A stretch of DNA of 64,000 nucleotides. It comes from Amycolatopsis sp. cg9. GTDB lineage: Bacteria > Actinomycetota > Actinomycetes > Mycobacteriales > Pseudonocardiaceae. The stretch is taken from assembly GCF_041346945.1 (NCBI RefSeq), contig NZ_CP166850.1, forward strand, positions 6,928,501-6,992,500, given 5' to 3'. Shown here one piece after another: positions 25,661-34,558 of this stretch. Each line of letters begins with the position of its first letter. Within the stretch, counting starts at the first letter, position 1. The notes below the pieces were generated by a model. The model was not told the origin of the DNA. It saw only the letters and a list, made by a program, of their open reading frames with translations, and did no database searches. Both the position numbers and the translations under genes were made by a program.

Positions 25661-26690
25661 CCGGCGCCTGGCCAAGCGGCTGCACCCCGCCGGCACCGAA
25701 ATCACCCTCGTCGACGCCGATCCCGAGTTCGTCGAGCGCGTCCGCCTGCACCAGCTCGCGAGCGGCCAGGACCCGAAGCCCCGCCTGCTGACCGACGTTT
25801 TCGCGGGCACCGGCGTGCGGGTGCGGCTCGCACGGGTCACCGCCGTGGACGCCGAGCGCAAGACCGTCAGCGTCACCGACGCCGGCGGTCCCGGCGAGCT
25901 CGCCCACGACACGCTCGTCTACGCCCTCGGCAGCACCGCGGCCCTGGACGGCGTCCCCGGCGTCGCCGAGCACGGTCACCTGGGCGGGGATCGCGCAGCC
26001 GTCGGCGGTGACCGCGCCGGCCGGGCCGGCACTCGCGATGTCCGTGTGCTCGTGCACGACGATGCCGAGCCGGTCGACGGCCCGGCGCAGGTGACGCCGG
26101 GCCTTCTCGCCCGGTCAGGCGCCGAGATCACCGCGGACGGCGAACGAGACCTCGAGGTCCGGCCGGGCTTCGACGATCTCGTCTGGACGGCCGGCTTCGC
26201 CGTCCACCCCGTCGCCGCGGCCACGACCCTGCGGGTGTCCGCGGCGGGGCGGATCGTCGTCGACGAGACCATGCGGTCGGTCTCCCACCCCGACGTCCAC
26301 GCCGTCGGCGACGCCGCGCTCGCACCGGGCGCGAGCGGCGCACCGCTGCGGATGCCGTGCGCCTCGGGCGTCCCGTCGGCCCAGCTGGCCGCCGACGCCA
26401 TCGCCGCCCGCCTGACCGGACGCGCGATCCCGCCGAACAAGATCGGCTACACCGCCCAGTGCATCAGCCTCGGCCGCCGCGACGCGGTCGTGCCGTGGGT
26501 GACCCCGGACGACCGCCCCAAGCCGGCCGCGGTCACCGGCCGGACGGCCTCCCGCCTGAAGGAGCTGATCTGCCGGAGCGCGGCGTGGAGCGTCCGCCAC
26601 CCGACGTCGATGCTCCCGCCGCCGCCGCGCGATCCCGGCGGGAGAGCCCGTCGCGAGCACGGTCGGCTAGTCACGAAACGGTCAAGTTAC
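25661..26690 (+). pseudogene. FAD-dependent NADH dehydrogenase-like oxidoreductase, truncated, deleted and internally inverted
   Basis: The segment starts abruptly at RLAKRLHPAGTEITLVDADPEFVERVRLHQLASGQD, lacking the N-terminal GxGxxG FAD motif of NDH-2-like oxidoreductases. It continues to YALGSTAALDGVPGVAEH, is interrupted by an inverted stretch (25974-26182), then resumes at WTAGFAVHPVAAATTLRVS and VYAVGDAALAPGAS-like sequence to the C-terminal SVRHPTSMLP. The NAD-binding GGGLTG region is deleted. ECF41 sigma genes are typically neighboured by such oxidoreductases, so the pair was once functional. No stop separates it from the next gene's frame. Confidence 0.8.
25974..26182 (-). other. inverted internal segment of the FAD oxidoreductase gene
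   Basis: Read on the minus strand this stretch is a continuous 70-codon frame, EIVEARPDLEVSFAVRGDLG then (after one TGA where Trp is expected) KARRHLRRAVDRLGIVVHEH and AIPAQVTV. This is exactly the missing central part of the surrounding plus-strand oxidoreductase. The segment is therefore flipped in place. The TGA fits a TGG Trp codon change. Confidence 0.75.
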
Positions 26691-26753
26691 GGGCCCGGCT
26701 GCAACCGACGTCCCCGTCCGGGCGATACAGGACCGCTGGGAAGGGGACCCGAC

Positions 26754-29579
26754 ATGGCCTGGAAAACGCTTCACGCACTCCGCCACCTCCTCGTGGCCTC
26801 GGTGCTGACCGGGGCACTGCTGCCCGCCCTGTCCCCGGCGGCGGCCGCGACAGCGCTGCCGCCGGGTTTCGTGCTGCGGGACACCGACACCGGGCTCGGG
26901 CAGTACCAGCTGACCGACTTCGCGTACCTGCCCGACGGTTCCGTTCTCGCCACCGCCAAAGACGGGCGGGTGCGGTGGCTGCCGGTCACCGGGGCGGGCA
27001 AGACCGTCGCGACGCTGCCGACCCGTTCCGTCAGCGACCTCGGGCTGGTCGGAGTGGCCGTGGCGCCCGACTACGCGACGTCACGCACGATCTACCTGAC
27101 GCGCTCGGTCAATCAGGCCAGCGGCTTCGTCATGCGCCTTTCGCGGTTCACCGTCACCGTGGACACAGCGGGCGCGCCGACCGGGCTGACCGGTGAGCAG
27201 GTGCTGTTCGAGGTGCCGGGCATCTTCGACGTCCACGGCATCAACGGCGTCATCGCCGCCGCGGACGGCACTCTGTGGCTGTCGATCGGCGACAACGGCG
27301 ACTTCTCGAAGGTGGATCCGGGTGCGTTGCGCGCCCAGGACGTCAACCAGCCCTACGGCAAGATCTTCCACCTCGCCGCCAACGGCAACGGGGTGCCGGC
27401 CAACCCGTACTACGACGCGGCCAACCCGGGCTCGACCGCGAGCAAGGTGTTCGCGCGCGGGTTCCGCAACCCGTTCCGGTTCAGCATCGACCCGAACCTG
27501 GGCCTGCCGGTCGCCGGGGACGTCGGCTGGAACACGTGGGAAGAGGTCGACGTCGTCCAGCGCGGCGCGAACCAGGGGTGGCCGTGCTGGGAGGGCAACC
27601 ACCCGACGCCGGGCTACAGCGGTCTCGCGGAGTGCGCCGGCGTGGCGAACCAGCCGCCGGTCTTCGAGTACCAGCACGGCAGCGGTGCCATGCAGGGCAA
27701 CAGCGTCTCCGGCGGGATCGTCTACAACGGATCCAGCTACCCGGCGGCCTACCGCGGTTCGTACTTCTTCGGCGACTACGTGACGCACAAGATCTGGTCG
27801 ATGAAGTACGACGACCAGGGCAAGCTCACCCAGGCTCCGCAGAACCCGCCGGTCTTCACCGACATCGGCGGGCCGGTGAAGTTCGCGGCCGCGGTCAACG
27901 GCGATCTCGTCTACGCCGACATCCTGTCCGGGAAGCTGCGCCGGCTGAGCTATTCGGCAGGCAACACCGCGCCGGTGGCGAATGCGTCGTCGACGACCGA
28001 CCCGGACACGAGGACGGTCTCCTTCGACGGTTCGGCGTCGGTCGACTACGACAACGACCCGCTGAAGTACGATTGGGACTTCGGTGACGGGACAACGGCC
28101 GCCGACGCGGGGCCGACCGTGTCGCACGCCTACGCGGCGGGTACCGGGTCGTTCACCGCGAAGCTGACGGTCCGGGACCCGCTGGGTGCCAGCGGCACGA
28201 CCACCATCGTGGTCGCGCCCGGCAACCACACCCCGCAACTCACCTTGACCACGCCGGGTGACGCCGCGACGTTCGCGGTCGGCCAGCAGGTTTCGCTGAG
28301 CGCCACCGCGTCCGACGCGGAAGACGGCGCCTTGCCGATCACGTGGACGTCCGCGGTGCGGCACTGCCCGAGCGAGGCGACGTGCCACTCGCACCCGGGT
28401 ACCGGGGCGGCGGGAAGCGGTTTCGGGCTGCCGTTCACCGAGCACCCGGACTCGCGGATGGAGTTCACGGCGGCGGTGACCGACAGCGCGGGTGTCACGA
28501 CGTCCAAGACGTACACCGCGTGGCCGCGCGAGCACCGGATCACCCTGGTCGGCACGCAGCCGGCGGCGCTGAGCATCCCGGTCGAGGGCGGGGTCAGCAC
28601 CGCGATGGTCGCCGAGGGCGCCACCTTCGACGTCGAGGCCGCGCCGCTGGGCATCGACGGCGTTTCGAAGTTCACCGGCTGGCAGGGCGGCCCGGCGGGT
28701 ACCACGTGGATCGTCACCGTCGGCACGAGCGACCTGACGCTGACGGCGAACTACGCCACGCCGATCGACCAGCGCTACGACGGGGACGCGGCGCTGCGGA
28801 CCAAGCTCGGGGCACCGACGGGCACCGAGGTCACCGACGGCGGCGTCCACTACCGGACCTACGCCAACGGGCGGCTGTACTGGAGCGCGGTGGGCGGAAC
28901 CAGGTTCCTCACCGGTCCGGTGCTGGCCAAGTACCTCGCGTTCGGCGGGCACGCCAAGCTCGGGCCGCCGACGACCGACACGACGTCCACTCCGGACGGT
29001 GTGGCGCAGTACAACCACTTCGTCAACAACGGAAACGTCGGGTCGATCTACTACACGGCCGCGACGGGCGCGCACGCGCTCTACGGTGAGATCCGGAAGA
29101 AGTGGGCGGCGCTGGACTACGAGCGCGGGCTCGGCTACCCGACGACCGACGAGGCCGGTACCCCGGACGGCGCCGGGCGCTACAACCACTTCGTCAAGGG
29201 CGGCAACGTGGGCTCGATCTACTACACGAACGCCACCGGCGCGCACGCGATCTTCGGCGAGATCCGGAAGAAGTGGGCCGCACTGGGCTACGAGCGCGGC
29301 CTCGGCTACCCGACGACCGACGAAGGTGTTACGCCGGACGGAATCGGCCGCTACAACCACTTCAGCCTCGGCCATTCGATCTACTACACGGTGGCGACCG
29401 GCGCGCACGCGGTGAAGGGCGAGATCCGCAAGCGCTGGGCGGCGCTCGGGTGGGAGCGGTCCTACCTGCGCTACCCGACGTCGGACGAGTACGTGGTGAA
29501 CGGGGTGTACCGCAGCGACTTCCAGGGCGGCTACATCACGTTCACGCTCGCGGGCGGGGCGGTCGACCGGCCGTGGTGA
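26754..29579 (+). CDS. secreted glucose/sorbosone dehydrogenase-like protein with PKD and LGFP repeats
   Basis: 941 residues from ATG 26754, with a GAAGGGGAC ribosome site. A Sec signal (HLLVASVLTGALLPALSPAAAA) leads into a six-bladed propeller of the soluble PQQ-type sugar dehydrogenase family (about residues 40-400: VAVAPDYATSRTIYLT, LSIGDNGD, ARGFRNPFRFSID, FGDYV). A PKD domain follows (about 403-490, WDFGDGTTAADAG), a further beta-rich region, and four LGFP repeats from about residue 676, which in actinobacteria associate with the cell envelope. Its substrate is unknown. The upstream frame is open into the FAD pseudogene, but the signal peptide fixes the start. Confidence 0.88.
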   Translation: MAWKTLHALRHLLVASVLTGALLPALSPAAAATALPPGFVLRDTDTGLGQYQLTDFAYLPDGSVLATAKDGRVRWLPVTGAGKTVATLPTRSVSDLGLVGVAVAPDYATSRTIYLTRSVNQASGFVMRLSRFTVTVDTAGAPTGLTGEQVLFEVPGIFDVHGINGVIAAADGTLWLSIGDNGDFSKVDPGALRAQDVNQPYGKIFHLAANGNGVPANPYYDAANPGSTASKVFARGFRNPFRFSIDPNLGLPVAGDVGWNTWEEVDVVQRGANQGWPCWEGNHPTPGYSGLAECAGVANQPPVFEYQHGSGAMQGNSVSGGIVYNGSSYPAAYRGSYFFGDYVTHKIWSMKYDDQGKLTQAPQNPPVFTDIGGPVKFAAAVNGDLVYADILSGKLRRLSYSAGNTAPVANASSTTDPDTRTVSFDGSASVDYDNDPLKYDWDFGDGTTAADAGPTVSHAYAAGTGSFTAKLTVRDPLGASGTTTIVVAPGNHTPQLTLTTPGDAATFAVGQQVSLSATASDAEDGALPITWTSAVRHCPSEATCHSHPGTGAAGSGFGLPFTEHPDSRMEFTAAVTDSAGVTTSKTYTAWPREHRITLVGTQPAALSIPVEGGVSTAMVAEGATFDVEAAPLGIDGVSKFTGWQGGPAGTTWIVTVGTSDLTLTANYATPIDQRYDGDAALRTKLGAPTGTEVTDGGVHYRTYANGRLYWSAVGGTRFLTGPVLAKYLAFGGHAKLGPPTTDTTSTPDGVAQYNHFVNNGNVGSIYYTAATGAHALYGEIRKKWAALDYERGLGYPTTDEAGTPDGAGRYNHFVKGGNVGSIYYTNATGAHAIFGEIRKKWAALGYERGLGYPTTDEGVTPDGIGRYNHFSLGHSIYYTVATGAHAVKGEIRKRWAALGWERSYLRYPTSDEYVVNGVYRSDFQGGYITFTLAGGAVDRPW
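29088..29429 (+). repeat. LGFP-encoding tandem repeats (period 171 bp)
   Basis: The block coding EIRKKWAALDYERGLGYPTT through GAHAIFG recurs 171 bp later (EIRKKWAALGYERGLGYPTT), then again in a shorter, diverged form (EIRKRWAALGWERSYLRYPT). Nucleotide identity between the first two copies is high, which makes the stretch recombination-prone. Confidence 0.8.
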
Positions 29580-29609
29580 ACCGGGCGTCGAAGGCCGGCC
29601 GTCCCCGGC

Positions 29610-30259
29610 TCAGCCCTTCGCGCGCGCGTTCTGCCGGAACCACTGGAGCAACGTGGGGTTGTCCGTCGTCGTGATGACGCCGACGGTGGCACCGAGGTAA
29701 CGGTTGCCCGCCACCAGGTCCAGCATGCTCGCCGCGAGGTCCGCGCGGGCGGTGAACCTGCCGTCGGCGTCGCTTTCGGCGAGCGTGTAGCCGGTGGCGG
29801 CCGGGAGGTGGTACAGCCCGCCCGGGCGCACGATCGTCCAGTCCAGGTCGCCGGCGCGGACGAGCGCTTCCATGCGCCGCATGTCGTCGTAGAGGGTCTT
29901 GCCCAGCACCCGCGTCACGTAGGGGAGGAGCACCCGGTTGAACAGGAACCCGCCGTCGGAGTACGGCCGCGGAGCGACTCCGCTCGAGCTGACCACGACG
30001 AGCCGGCGCACGTCGTGGCGCCGCATCGCCGCGACGATGGCGCCGGTGCCGCGCGAACAGGTGGTGATCGGTGTCTTCGCGGCGGGGACCCCCAGCGCCG
30101 ACAGCACGGCGTCCTGGTGGGCCACGGCGGCGTCGACGGCCGCCGGGTCGAGCACGTCGGCGCCGAGCACCCGGCGGCGAGTGCCTGCCGGGTGAGCAGG
30201 CGGCCGGTCGGCCCGCTTGCGCCGAAGATCGCGATGCGGATGGCGGTCGTCTTTCCCAC
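29610..30259 (-). pseudogene. NmrA-type NAD(P)-binding protein, internal deletion with frameshift
   Basis: From GTG 30259 (AGAAGG upstream) the protein starts IRIAIFGASGPTGRLLTRQALAAG, the Rossmann strand and glycine loop. At about 30170 the frame breaks and continues in another frame as VLGADVLDPAAVDAAVAHQDAVLSALG, VSSSGVAPRPY, DWTIVRPGGLYHLP, ending at 29610. Family members have about 15-18 more residues between these parts, so roughly 50 bases were lost. The product would have been an atypical SDR reductase or regulator. Confidence 0.75.
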
Positions 30260-30654
30260 CTCGATGCCCTTCTGCCTGATCGCTGGGATGACCACGAGAT
30301 GCCGCCGGCGCCGTCTCCGTGACAGAACCGCGAAGTGACGTGCCGCACTCGCCGGGGGTCACGACCCGGCCGGGTGCGGCGTCTCGTGGGGACAGTGCGA
30401 AAAGGATCAGGCAGGAGCCGGCCTGCGGTCGCGAAGGGACCGCCGTGGTCACCGGTGGGCGCGGCGGCCCGAGGGGTCGTGGGCGCGGGTGTTCGTCGCG
30501 CGGTGGTCGCGCCGCGGCGCGTGGCCGGCGTCGGACCGGGCCGGCGGCGAGTACGTCGGCTGCAGGAACAAGCTCCCGTACCGCTCGTCCTGGGGTGCCG
30601 TGAGCGCCCCGGGCCGGGTCTCCTCGGCCACGGGGTGGCTGAACAACGGGCTGT
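30260..30654. other. 395-bp gap; possible 65-codon minus-strand frame at 30449-30646
   Basis: No intact known gene is seen. A TTG-initiated minus-strand frame (MFSHPVAEETRPGALTAP..., ending SGRRAHR) begins 8 bp after the DUF5994 stop and could be a small co-transcribed protein, but it lacks a Shine-Dalgarno and has no recognisable motif. The 30260-30448 part shows no convincing signal apart from the leader of the NmrA-type gene. Confidence 0.3.
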
Positions 30655-31119
30655 CTAGTGGGGAAGTGCTGATGGAGTGCTCCTTTCGCGCACGCCGCCG
30701 GTCGGCGGCGTGGTGGGTGCGGGTGCCGGCGTGCCTTCGGCCGCGGCCTCCGCGAGGGTGCGCTTCGCGGTGCCGGGCTCGGTCTCGGGTGGCACGACCC
30801 GCAGGGTCATGCGGTTCCGGTTCCAGCCGATCACCGTCAGGCTGCCGGCCGCTTGGGACCGGAACCCTTCGAGGCGGACGACGCCGTCGCCGAAGGGGAG
30901 GCGGCGGTCGGGGACCGGCCAGTCCGCGAGGTGGTAGGTGACCCGGTCGATCTGCCCGACCCGGGCGGTCATCGCGTCGAGCAGCGCGGGTAGTTCGGTG
31001 GCCAGGTCACGGCTCGCGGGCCACCAGGCGCCGTCGAACGGACCGGTGGCGGGCTTCGCCGAGTTGATCCCCAGCCGTGGTTCGGATTTCGGTGAAGAGG
31101 TGTTCGGGCCCGACGGCAT
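30655..31119 (-). CDS. DUF5994 family protein
   Basis: 154 residues from ATG 31119, preceded by GGGAG. The family signature FDGAWWPASRDLATELPALLDAM followed by RVTYHLADWPVPDRRLPFGD and VRLEGFRSQAAGSLTVIGWN is clear. The C-terminal 40 residues are Pro/Ala-rich and probably disordered. Actinobacterial DUF5994 proteins are small, cytoplasmic and of unknown function. Confidence 0.85.
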   Translation of the reverse strand: MPSGPNTSSPKSEPRLGINSAKPATGPFDGAWWPASRDLATELPALLDAMTARVGQIDRVTYHLADWPVPDRRLPFGDGVVRLEGFRSQAAGSLTVIGWNRNRMTLRVVPPETEPGTAKRTLAEAAAEGTPAPAPTTPPTGGVRERSTPSALPH

Positions 31120-31276
31120 GTCGGTGCTCCCGTCTCCGGCCGCGGGTGGCGGCCGGACCAGGATCGGGGACGGCGCAGGTTCGAGTTCTTGCGCGCGAAA
31201 TGCTCCCGGTCGTCTCCCAGTGTAGCCGACGGCGCCGGCCGGTGTGTTATGACTGGCTTCTAGCAAAGGGGCCACT

Positions 31277-32431
31277 GTGCACCAGCTCACCCTCGGCGTC
31301 ATCGCCCGTTCACGCAAAGAGAACGAACGGCGGTTGCCGATCCACCCGGACCACCTCACCCGGATCGACGCCGGCACCAGGAAATCCATCTTCCTCGAAC
31401 ACGGCTACGGCGAACCCTTCGGCGTACCCGACGAACAGCTCGCCGGCCGCGTCGGCGGGCTGCGCTCGCGCGAAGAGCTCATCGCCGGCTGCGACGTCAT
31501 CCTGCTGGCCAAGCCCCTGCGGGAGGACGTCGCGGAACTCCGGCCGGGCCAGGTGCTGTGGGGCTGGCCGCACTGCGTGCAGGACGCCGAGCTGACGCAG
31601 CTGGCCATCGACCGGCGGCTGACCCTGATCGCCTTCGAGGCCATGAACCACTGGCGCGCCGACGGTTCATTCGGGCTGCACGTCTTCCACAAGAACAACG
31701 AGCTGGCCGGGTACTGCTCGGTGCTGCACGCCCTGCAGCTGATCGGCTCGACCGGCGACTACGGCCGCCGGCTGCGGGCGGTGGTGATCGGGTTCGGCGC
31801 CACCGCCCGCGGTTCGGTGACGGCGCTGAACGCCCTCGGGATCCACGACGTCGACGTGCTCACCGCCCGCGGTCTCAGCGCGGTCGGCGCCCCCATCCAC
31901 TCGGCGACGATGGTGCACTTCGACCACGACGTGAACCACCCGGGCGACCCGCGGCGCAGCCACGCGCACACCCCCGGCGGGCGGGTCCCGCTGGCCGGGT
32001 TCCTCGCCGAGCACGACGTCGTCGTGAACTGCGTGCTGCAGGACACCGCGGCGCCGCTGACCTTCCTCCTCGAAACCGACCTGAAGGCGTTCGCCCCCGG
32101 CAGCCTCGTCGTCGACGTCTCCTGCGACGAGGGCATGGGGTTCAGCTGGGCGCGGCCCACGACGTTCGCGCGGCCGACGTTCCCGGTCGGCGACGGCGTC
32201 ACCTACTACGCCGTCGACCACAGCCCGTCGTACCTGTGGAACTCGGCGACGTGGGAGATCAGCGAAGCCCTGCTGCCGCACCTGCGTCCGGTCCTTTCCG
32301 GACAGTCCGCGTGGGACGGTGACGAAACCGTGCGGCGGGCGATCGAGATCCGCGACGGCACGATCCGGAACCCGGCGATCCTGGCCTTCCAGCGCCGCGC
32401 CGCGGACTACCCGCACCCGCGGCGCCCCTGA
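31277..32431 (+). CDS. alanine dehydrogenase/PNT-like protein, N5-(carboxyethyl)ornithine synthase type
   Basis: 384 residues from GTG 31277 with AAAGGGG upstream. The N-terminal AlaDH/PNT domain (IARSRKENERRLPIHPDHL, FLEHGYGEPFGVPDE) and the NAD(P)-binding domain (RAVVIGFGATARGSVTALNALGI) are clear, with later VVNCVLQDTAAPLTFL and VDVSCDEGMGFSWARPTTF. This is the arrangement of CeoS-like N5-(L-1-carboxyethyl)-L-ornithine synthases, which reductively condense pyruvate with ornithine or lysine. That specific activity is an inference. It stands alone, convergent with DUF6292. Confidence 0.75.
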   Translation: MHQLTLGVIARSRKENERRLPIHPDHLTRIDAGTRKSIFLEHGYGEPFGVPDEQLAGRVGGLRSREELIAGCDVILLAKPLREDVAELRPGQVLWGWPHCVQDAELTQLAIDRRLTLIAFEAMNHWRADGSFGLHVFHKNNELAGYCSVLHALQLIGSTGDYGRRLRAVVIGFGATARGSVTALNALGIHDVDVLTARGLSAVGAPIHSATMVHFDHDVNHPGDPRRSHAHTPGGRVPLAGFLAEHDVVVNCVLQDTAAPLTFLLETDLKAFAPGSLVVDVSCDEGMGFSWARPTTFARPTFPVGDGVTYYAVDHSPSYLWNSATWEISEALLPHLRPVLSGQSAWDGDETVRRAIEIRDGTIRNPAILAFQRRAADYPHPRRP

Positions 32432-32438
32432 CCGGCGA

Positions 32439-32888
32439 TCAGCCGGCGTGCGGTGGCGAGCCCGGTTCGCGGGTGTGGCCGAGGTAGGGGCTCAGCTGCT
32501 CGGCCAGGGAGCCGCGGGTCGTGGCGTGCGCCGGCCCGGACCGCTCCGGGCCGCCGTACCGCCCGGCCGCGGCGTCGGCGACGAACCGCGCGACCAGGCC
32601 CGGCTCCGGGACGAGGTCGTCGCCACCCTGGCGTGCGATGAGGACCGGCTCGTCGGCGGGATCGGTCTCGACCGCGAGCGACCAGCCGCGCCGTTCGCTC
32701 CACAGCAGCATGACGTCGTGGTCGGGCCGGTCGGGCCAGCGCCGGGGCAGCCCGAGGTAGGCGGTGGCCGTGTCGCTGATCTCCACCGTGGTGCTCTCGT
32801 CCGGGACGCCCGTGGCGGCGGCGACCGCCCGCACGTATCCGCGCAGGCTGCGCTCGAGGGTTCGGGTGTCGGGTTCGAGGTGCTCCAT
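32439..32888 (-). CDS. DUF6292 family protein
   Basis: 149 residues from ATG 32888; ATG 32894 (two codons longer) is equally possible. Typical pattern: RSLRGYVRAVAAATGVPDES, LPRRWPDRPDHDVMLLWSERRGWSLAVE, LIARQGGDDLVPEPGLVARFV. These are small actinobacterial proteins of unknown function. The stop lies 7 bp from that of the convergent CeoS-like gene. Confidence 0.8.
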   Translation of the reverse strand: MEHLEPDTRTLERSLRGYVRAVAAATGVPDESTTVEISDTATAYLGLPRRWPDRPDHDVMLLWSERRGWSLAVETDPADEPVLIARQGGDDLVPEPGLVARFVADAAAGRYGGPERSGPAHATTRGSLAEQLSPYLGHTREPGSPPHAG

Positions 32889-33086
32889 GCCCATGACGCT
32901 AGAGGGCTTTCGGGCGGTGTGCCGGGCGGTGCGCGGGACGGGCACGCGCGGTGACGGCCTTCCTCCGGACGGCGACCGCCTCGAGAGGGGCTAGACTGCT
33001 CGTACCGCCCCAGACCTCGGCGATCCGCATTTCCCCGGTGCCCGGCCGTCCGGCCGGCACCCGTACCGGACGGCGAGGCGCGCGTG

Positions 33087-33707
33087 ATGACGGGACGCGT
33101 GGTGGTGGCGGCCGGGCTGATCGGCCCCGGCTGCGTCCTCGCGGTGCTCGGGGCACTGACCCTGCCGCGGGACGTCCTGATCGGCTGGCTGGCGTTCGGC
33201 GCCGGTGCCGGGCTGCTCGTGGCGTTCGGCGCTCCCCGGCTGCCGCGCGGGCGGTCCGCCTCGGGCGGGCCCGACCTGCTCGCGGGCGCGGTCACCGCCG
33301 CGGTGTTCGTCCTGGCCTGCCTGGTCGTGGCCGGCTTGCGGAGCGCGCTGGGCGGCGGCCTCACGGCGGTCGCCCTGGTGCTGCTCGTCGCCACCGGTGT
33401 GGGCGCCCTCCACCGCCACCGGGCCAGCCCCGCCGCCGAGCCGTCCGCCCTCGAGGTGCCGCCGCCGGTGGCGCCCCCGCCGGTGGCCGACATGGCCACC
33501 GAGGACCTGTGCGTGGCGTGGCGGCGCAGCTACTTCCTCTTGATCCTCGCGACCGACGACCCGGCCCGCCGCCGCGTCGTCCAGCGCCGGCAGGACTACC
33601 TCGACGAGATCGAACGGCGGGACCGCCGCGGGTTCCTCCGCTGGCTCGCCAGCGACGCGAAGGCGGGGAGCGATCCCGCCCCCTACCTGACGACCGGGGC
33701 CGACTGA
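33087..33707 (+). CDS. small membrane protein with conserved cytoplasmic tail, upstream of a sigma factor
   Basis: 206 residues from ATG 33087 (GTG 33084 adjacent). Four hydrophobic segments lie within the first 110 residues, followed by a Pro-rich linker (VPPPVAPPPVA) and a soluble tail, LCVAWRRSYFLLILATDDPA then RRQDYLDEIERRDRRGFLRWLASDAK, a tail type I recognise from other actinomycete membrane proteins of unknown function. It ends 15 bp before the ECF sigma gene, so the two are likely co-transcribed; a role as sensor or anti-sigma factor is possible but no ZAS motif is present. Confidence 0.75.
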   Translation: MTGRVVVAAGLIGPGCVLAVLGALTLPRDVLIGWLAFGAGAGLLVAFGAPRLPRGRSASGGPDLLAGAVTAAVFVLACLVVAGLRSALGGGLTAVALVLLVATGVGALHRHRASPAAEPSALEVPPPVAPPPVADMATEDLCVAWRRSYFLLILATDDPARRRVVQRRQDYLDEIERRDRRGFLRWLASDAKAGSDPAPYLTTGAD

Positions 33708-33722
33708 GGGGAGAGGGCGACC

Positions 33723-34361
33723 ATGACGCAGGTCGACGGCGCGCTTCTCGCGGCCGCGGTGGCGGGGGAGCGCGCCGCGACCGACGCGCTGCTGGGCCTG
33801 CTGCACCCCGGCGTGCTGCGGTACTGCCGCGCCCGGCTGGGCGACCGGCCGTACCGCGACTGCGACGCGGACGACTGCGCCCAGGAGGTCCTGCTCGGCG
33901 TGCTGAAGGCGCTGCCGGGCTACCGCCACGACGCCACCCGGTTCCCGAGCTTCGTCTACGGGGTCGCCGCGCACAAGGTGGCCGACGCGCGCCGCCGCCG
34001 GGGGAGCGACGGCAGCATCCCGGTCGCGGAGTTCGCCCCGGTGCCGTCCGGCCTCCCCGGCCCCCTGCGCCGGCTCGAAGAACTCGAGCTCCGGCGGCAG
34101 ATCGCCCACCTGCTCACCCTGCTGGTGCCCCGCCAGCACGAGATCGTGGTCCTGCGGGTCATGTTCGGCCTGTCCGCCCGGGAAACGGCGGGGGTGCTCG
34201 GCGTCGCGGGCCCGGGGGTGGTGCGCGTGTGCCAGCACCGAGCCCTGACCACGTTGCGGCGGCGCCTGGCCGCGCCGGCCGGTCGGACGGCGGATCCGGA
34301 CCGGGGCGGTGGGCGGGAGCGGGCAGCGCTCGTGGTGGGCCGGGCGGTGCCGCGGGGGTGA
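33723..34361 (+). CDS. ECF-family sigma factor (ShbA-like)
   Basis: 212 residues from ATG 33723. Region 2 reads LHPGVLRYCRARLGDRPYRD, DADDCAQEVLLGVLKALPGYR, FPSFVYGVAAHKVADARRRR. Region 4 reads LTLLVPRQHEIVVLRVMFGLSARETAGVLG then VVRVCQHRALTTLRRRL. The region 2 segment strongly resembles ShbA-type sigma factors that govern the principal sigma gene in Streptomyces, but the C-terminus is extended and the neighbours differ, so it may be a paralogue. It is probably co-transcribed with the preceding membrane protein. The 197 bp downstream holds no gene. Confidence 0.85.
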   Translation: MTQVDGALLAAAVAGERAATDALLGLLHPGVLRYCRARLGDRPYRDCDADDCAQEVLLGVLKALPGYRHDATRFPSFVYGVAAHKVADARRRRGSDGSIPVAEFAPVPSGLPGPLRRLEELELRRQIAHLLTLLVPRQHEIVVLRVMFGLSARETAGVLGVAGPGVVRVCQHRALTTLRRRLAAPAGRTADPDRGGGRERAALVVGRAVPRG

Positions 34362-34558
34362 CCGGTGTGACTGCTGGGGTTGGTGTTCCGCCGGCAGCCG
34401 GCGGCACTGTCGCGGGGTGGGAGCGGGCGACCCGCGGCTTCGCCGGGATCCCGAGCCTCGCCCGGTGCCGCGGTGGTCCATTGTGGATCCTCAGTGCCGG
34501 GAGTGCGCGTAGGGTGGGAACGGAGACGGCCCATCGGTCATCGGCCCCGGGAGTTCCC

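Noticed and set aside
24981..29579. One continuous plus-strand frame of about 1,530 codons joining sigma/oxidoreductase remnants to the secreted dehydrogenase-like protein
   Set aside because: The first part is out of frame with the sigma factor and the oxidoreductase has lost its start. A signal peptide and ribosome site at 26754 show where the real protein begins. The join is a loss of stop codons by decay, not a fusion protein.
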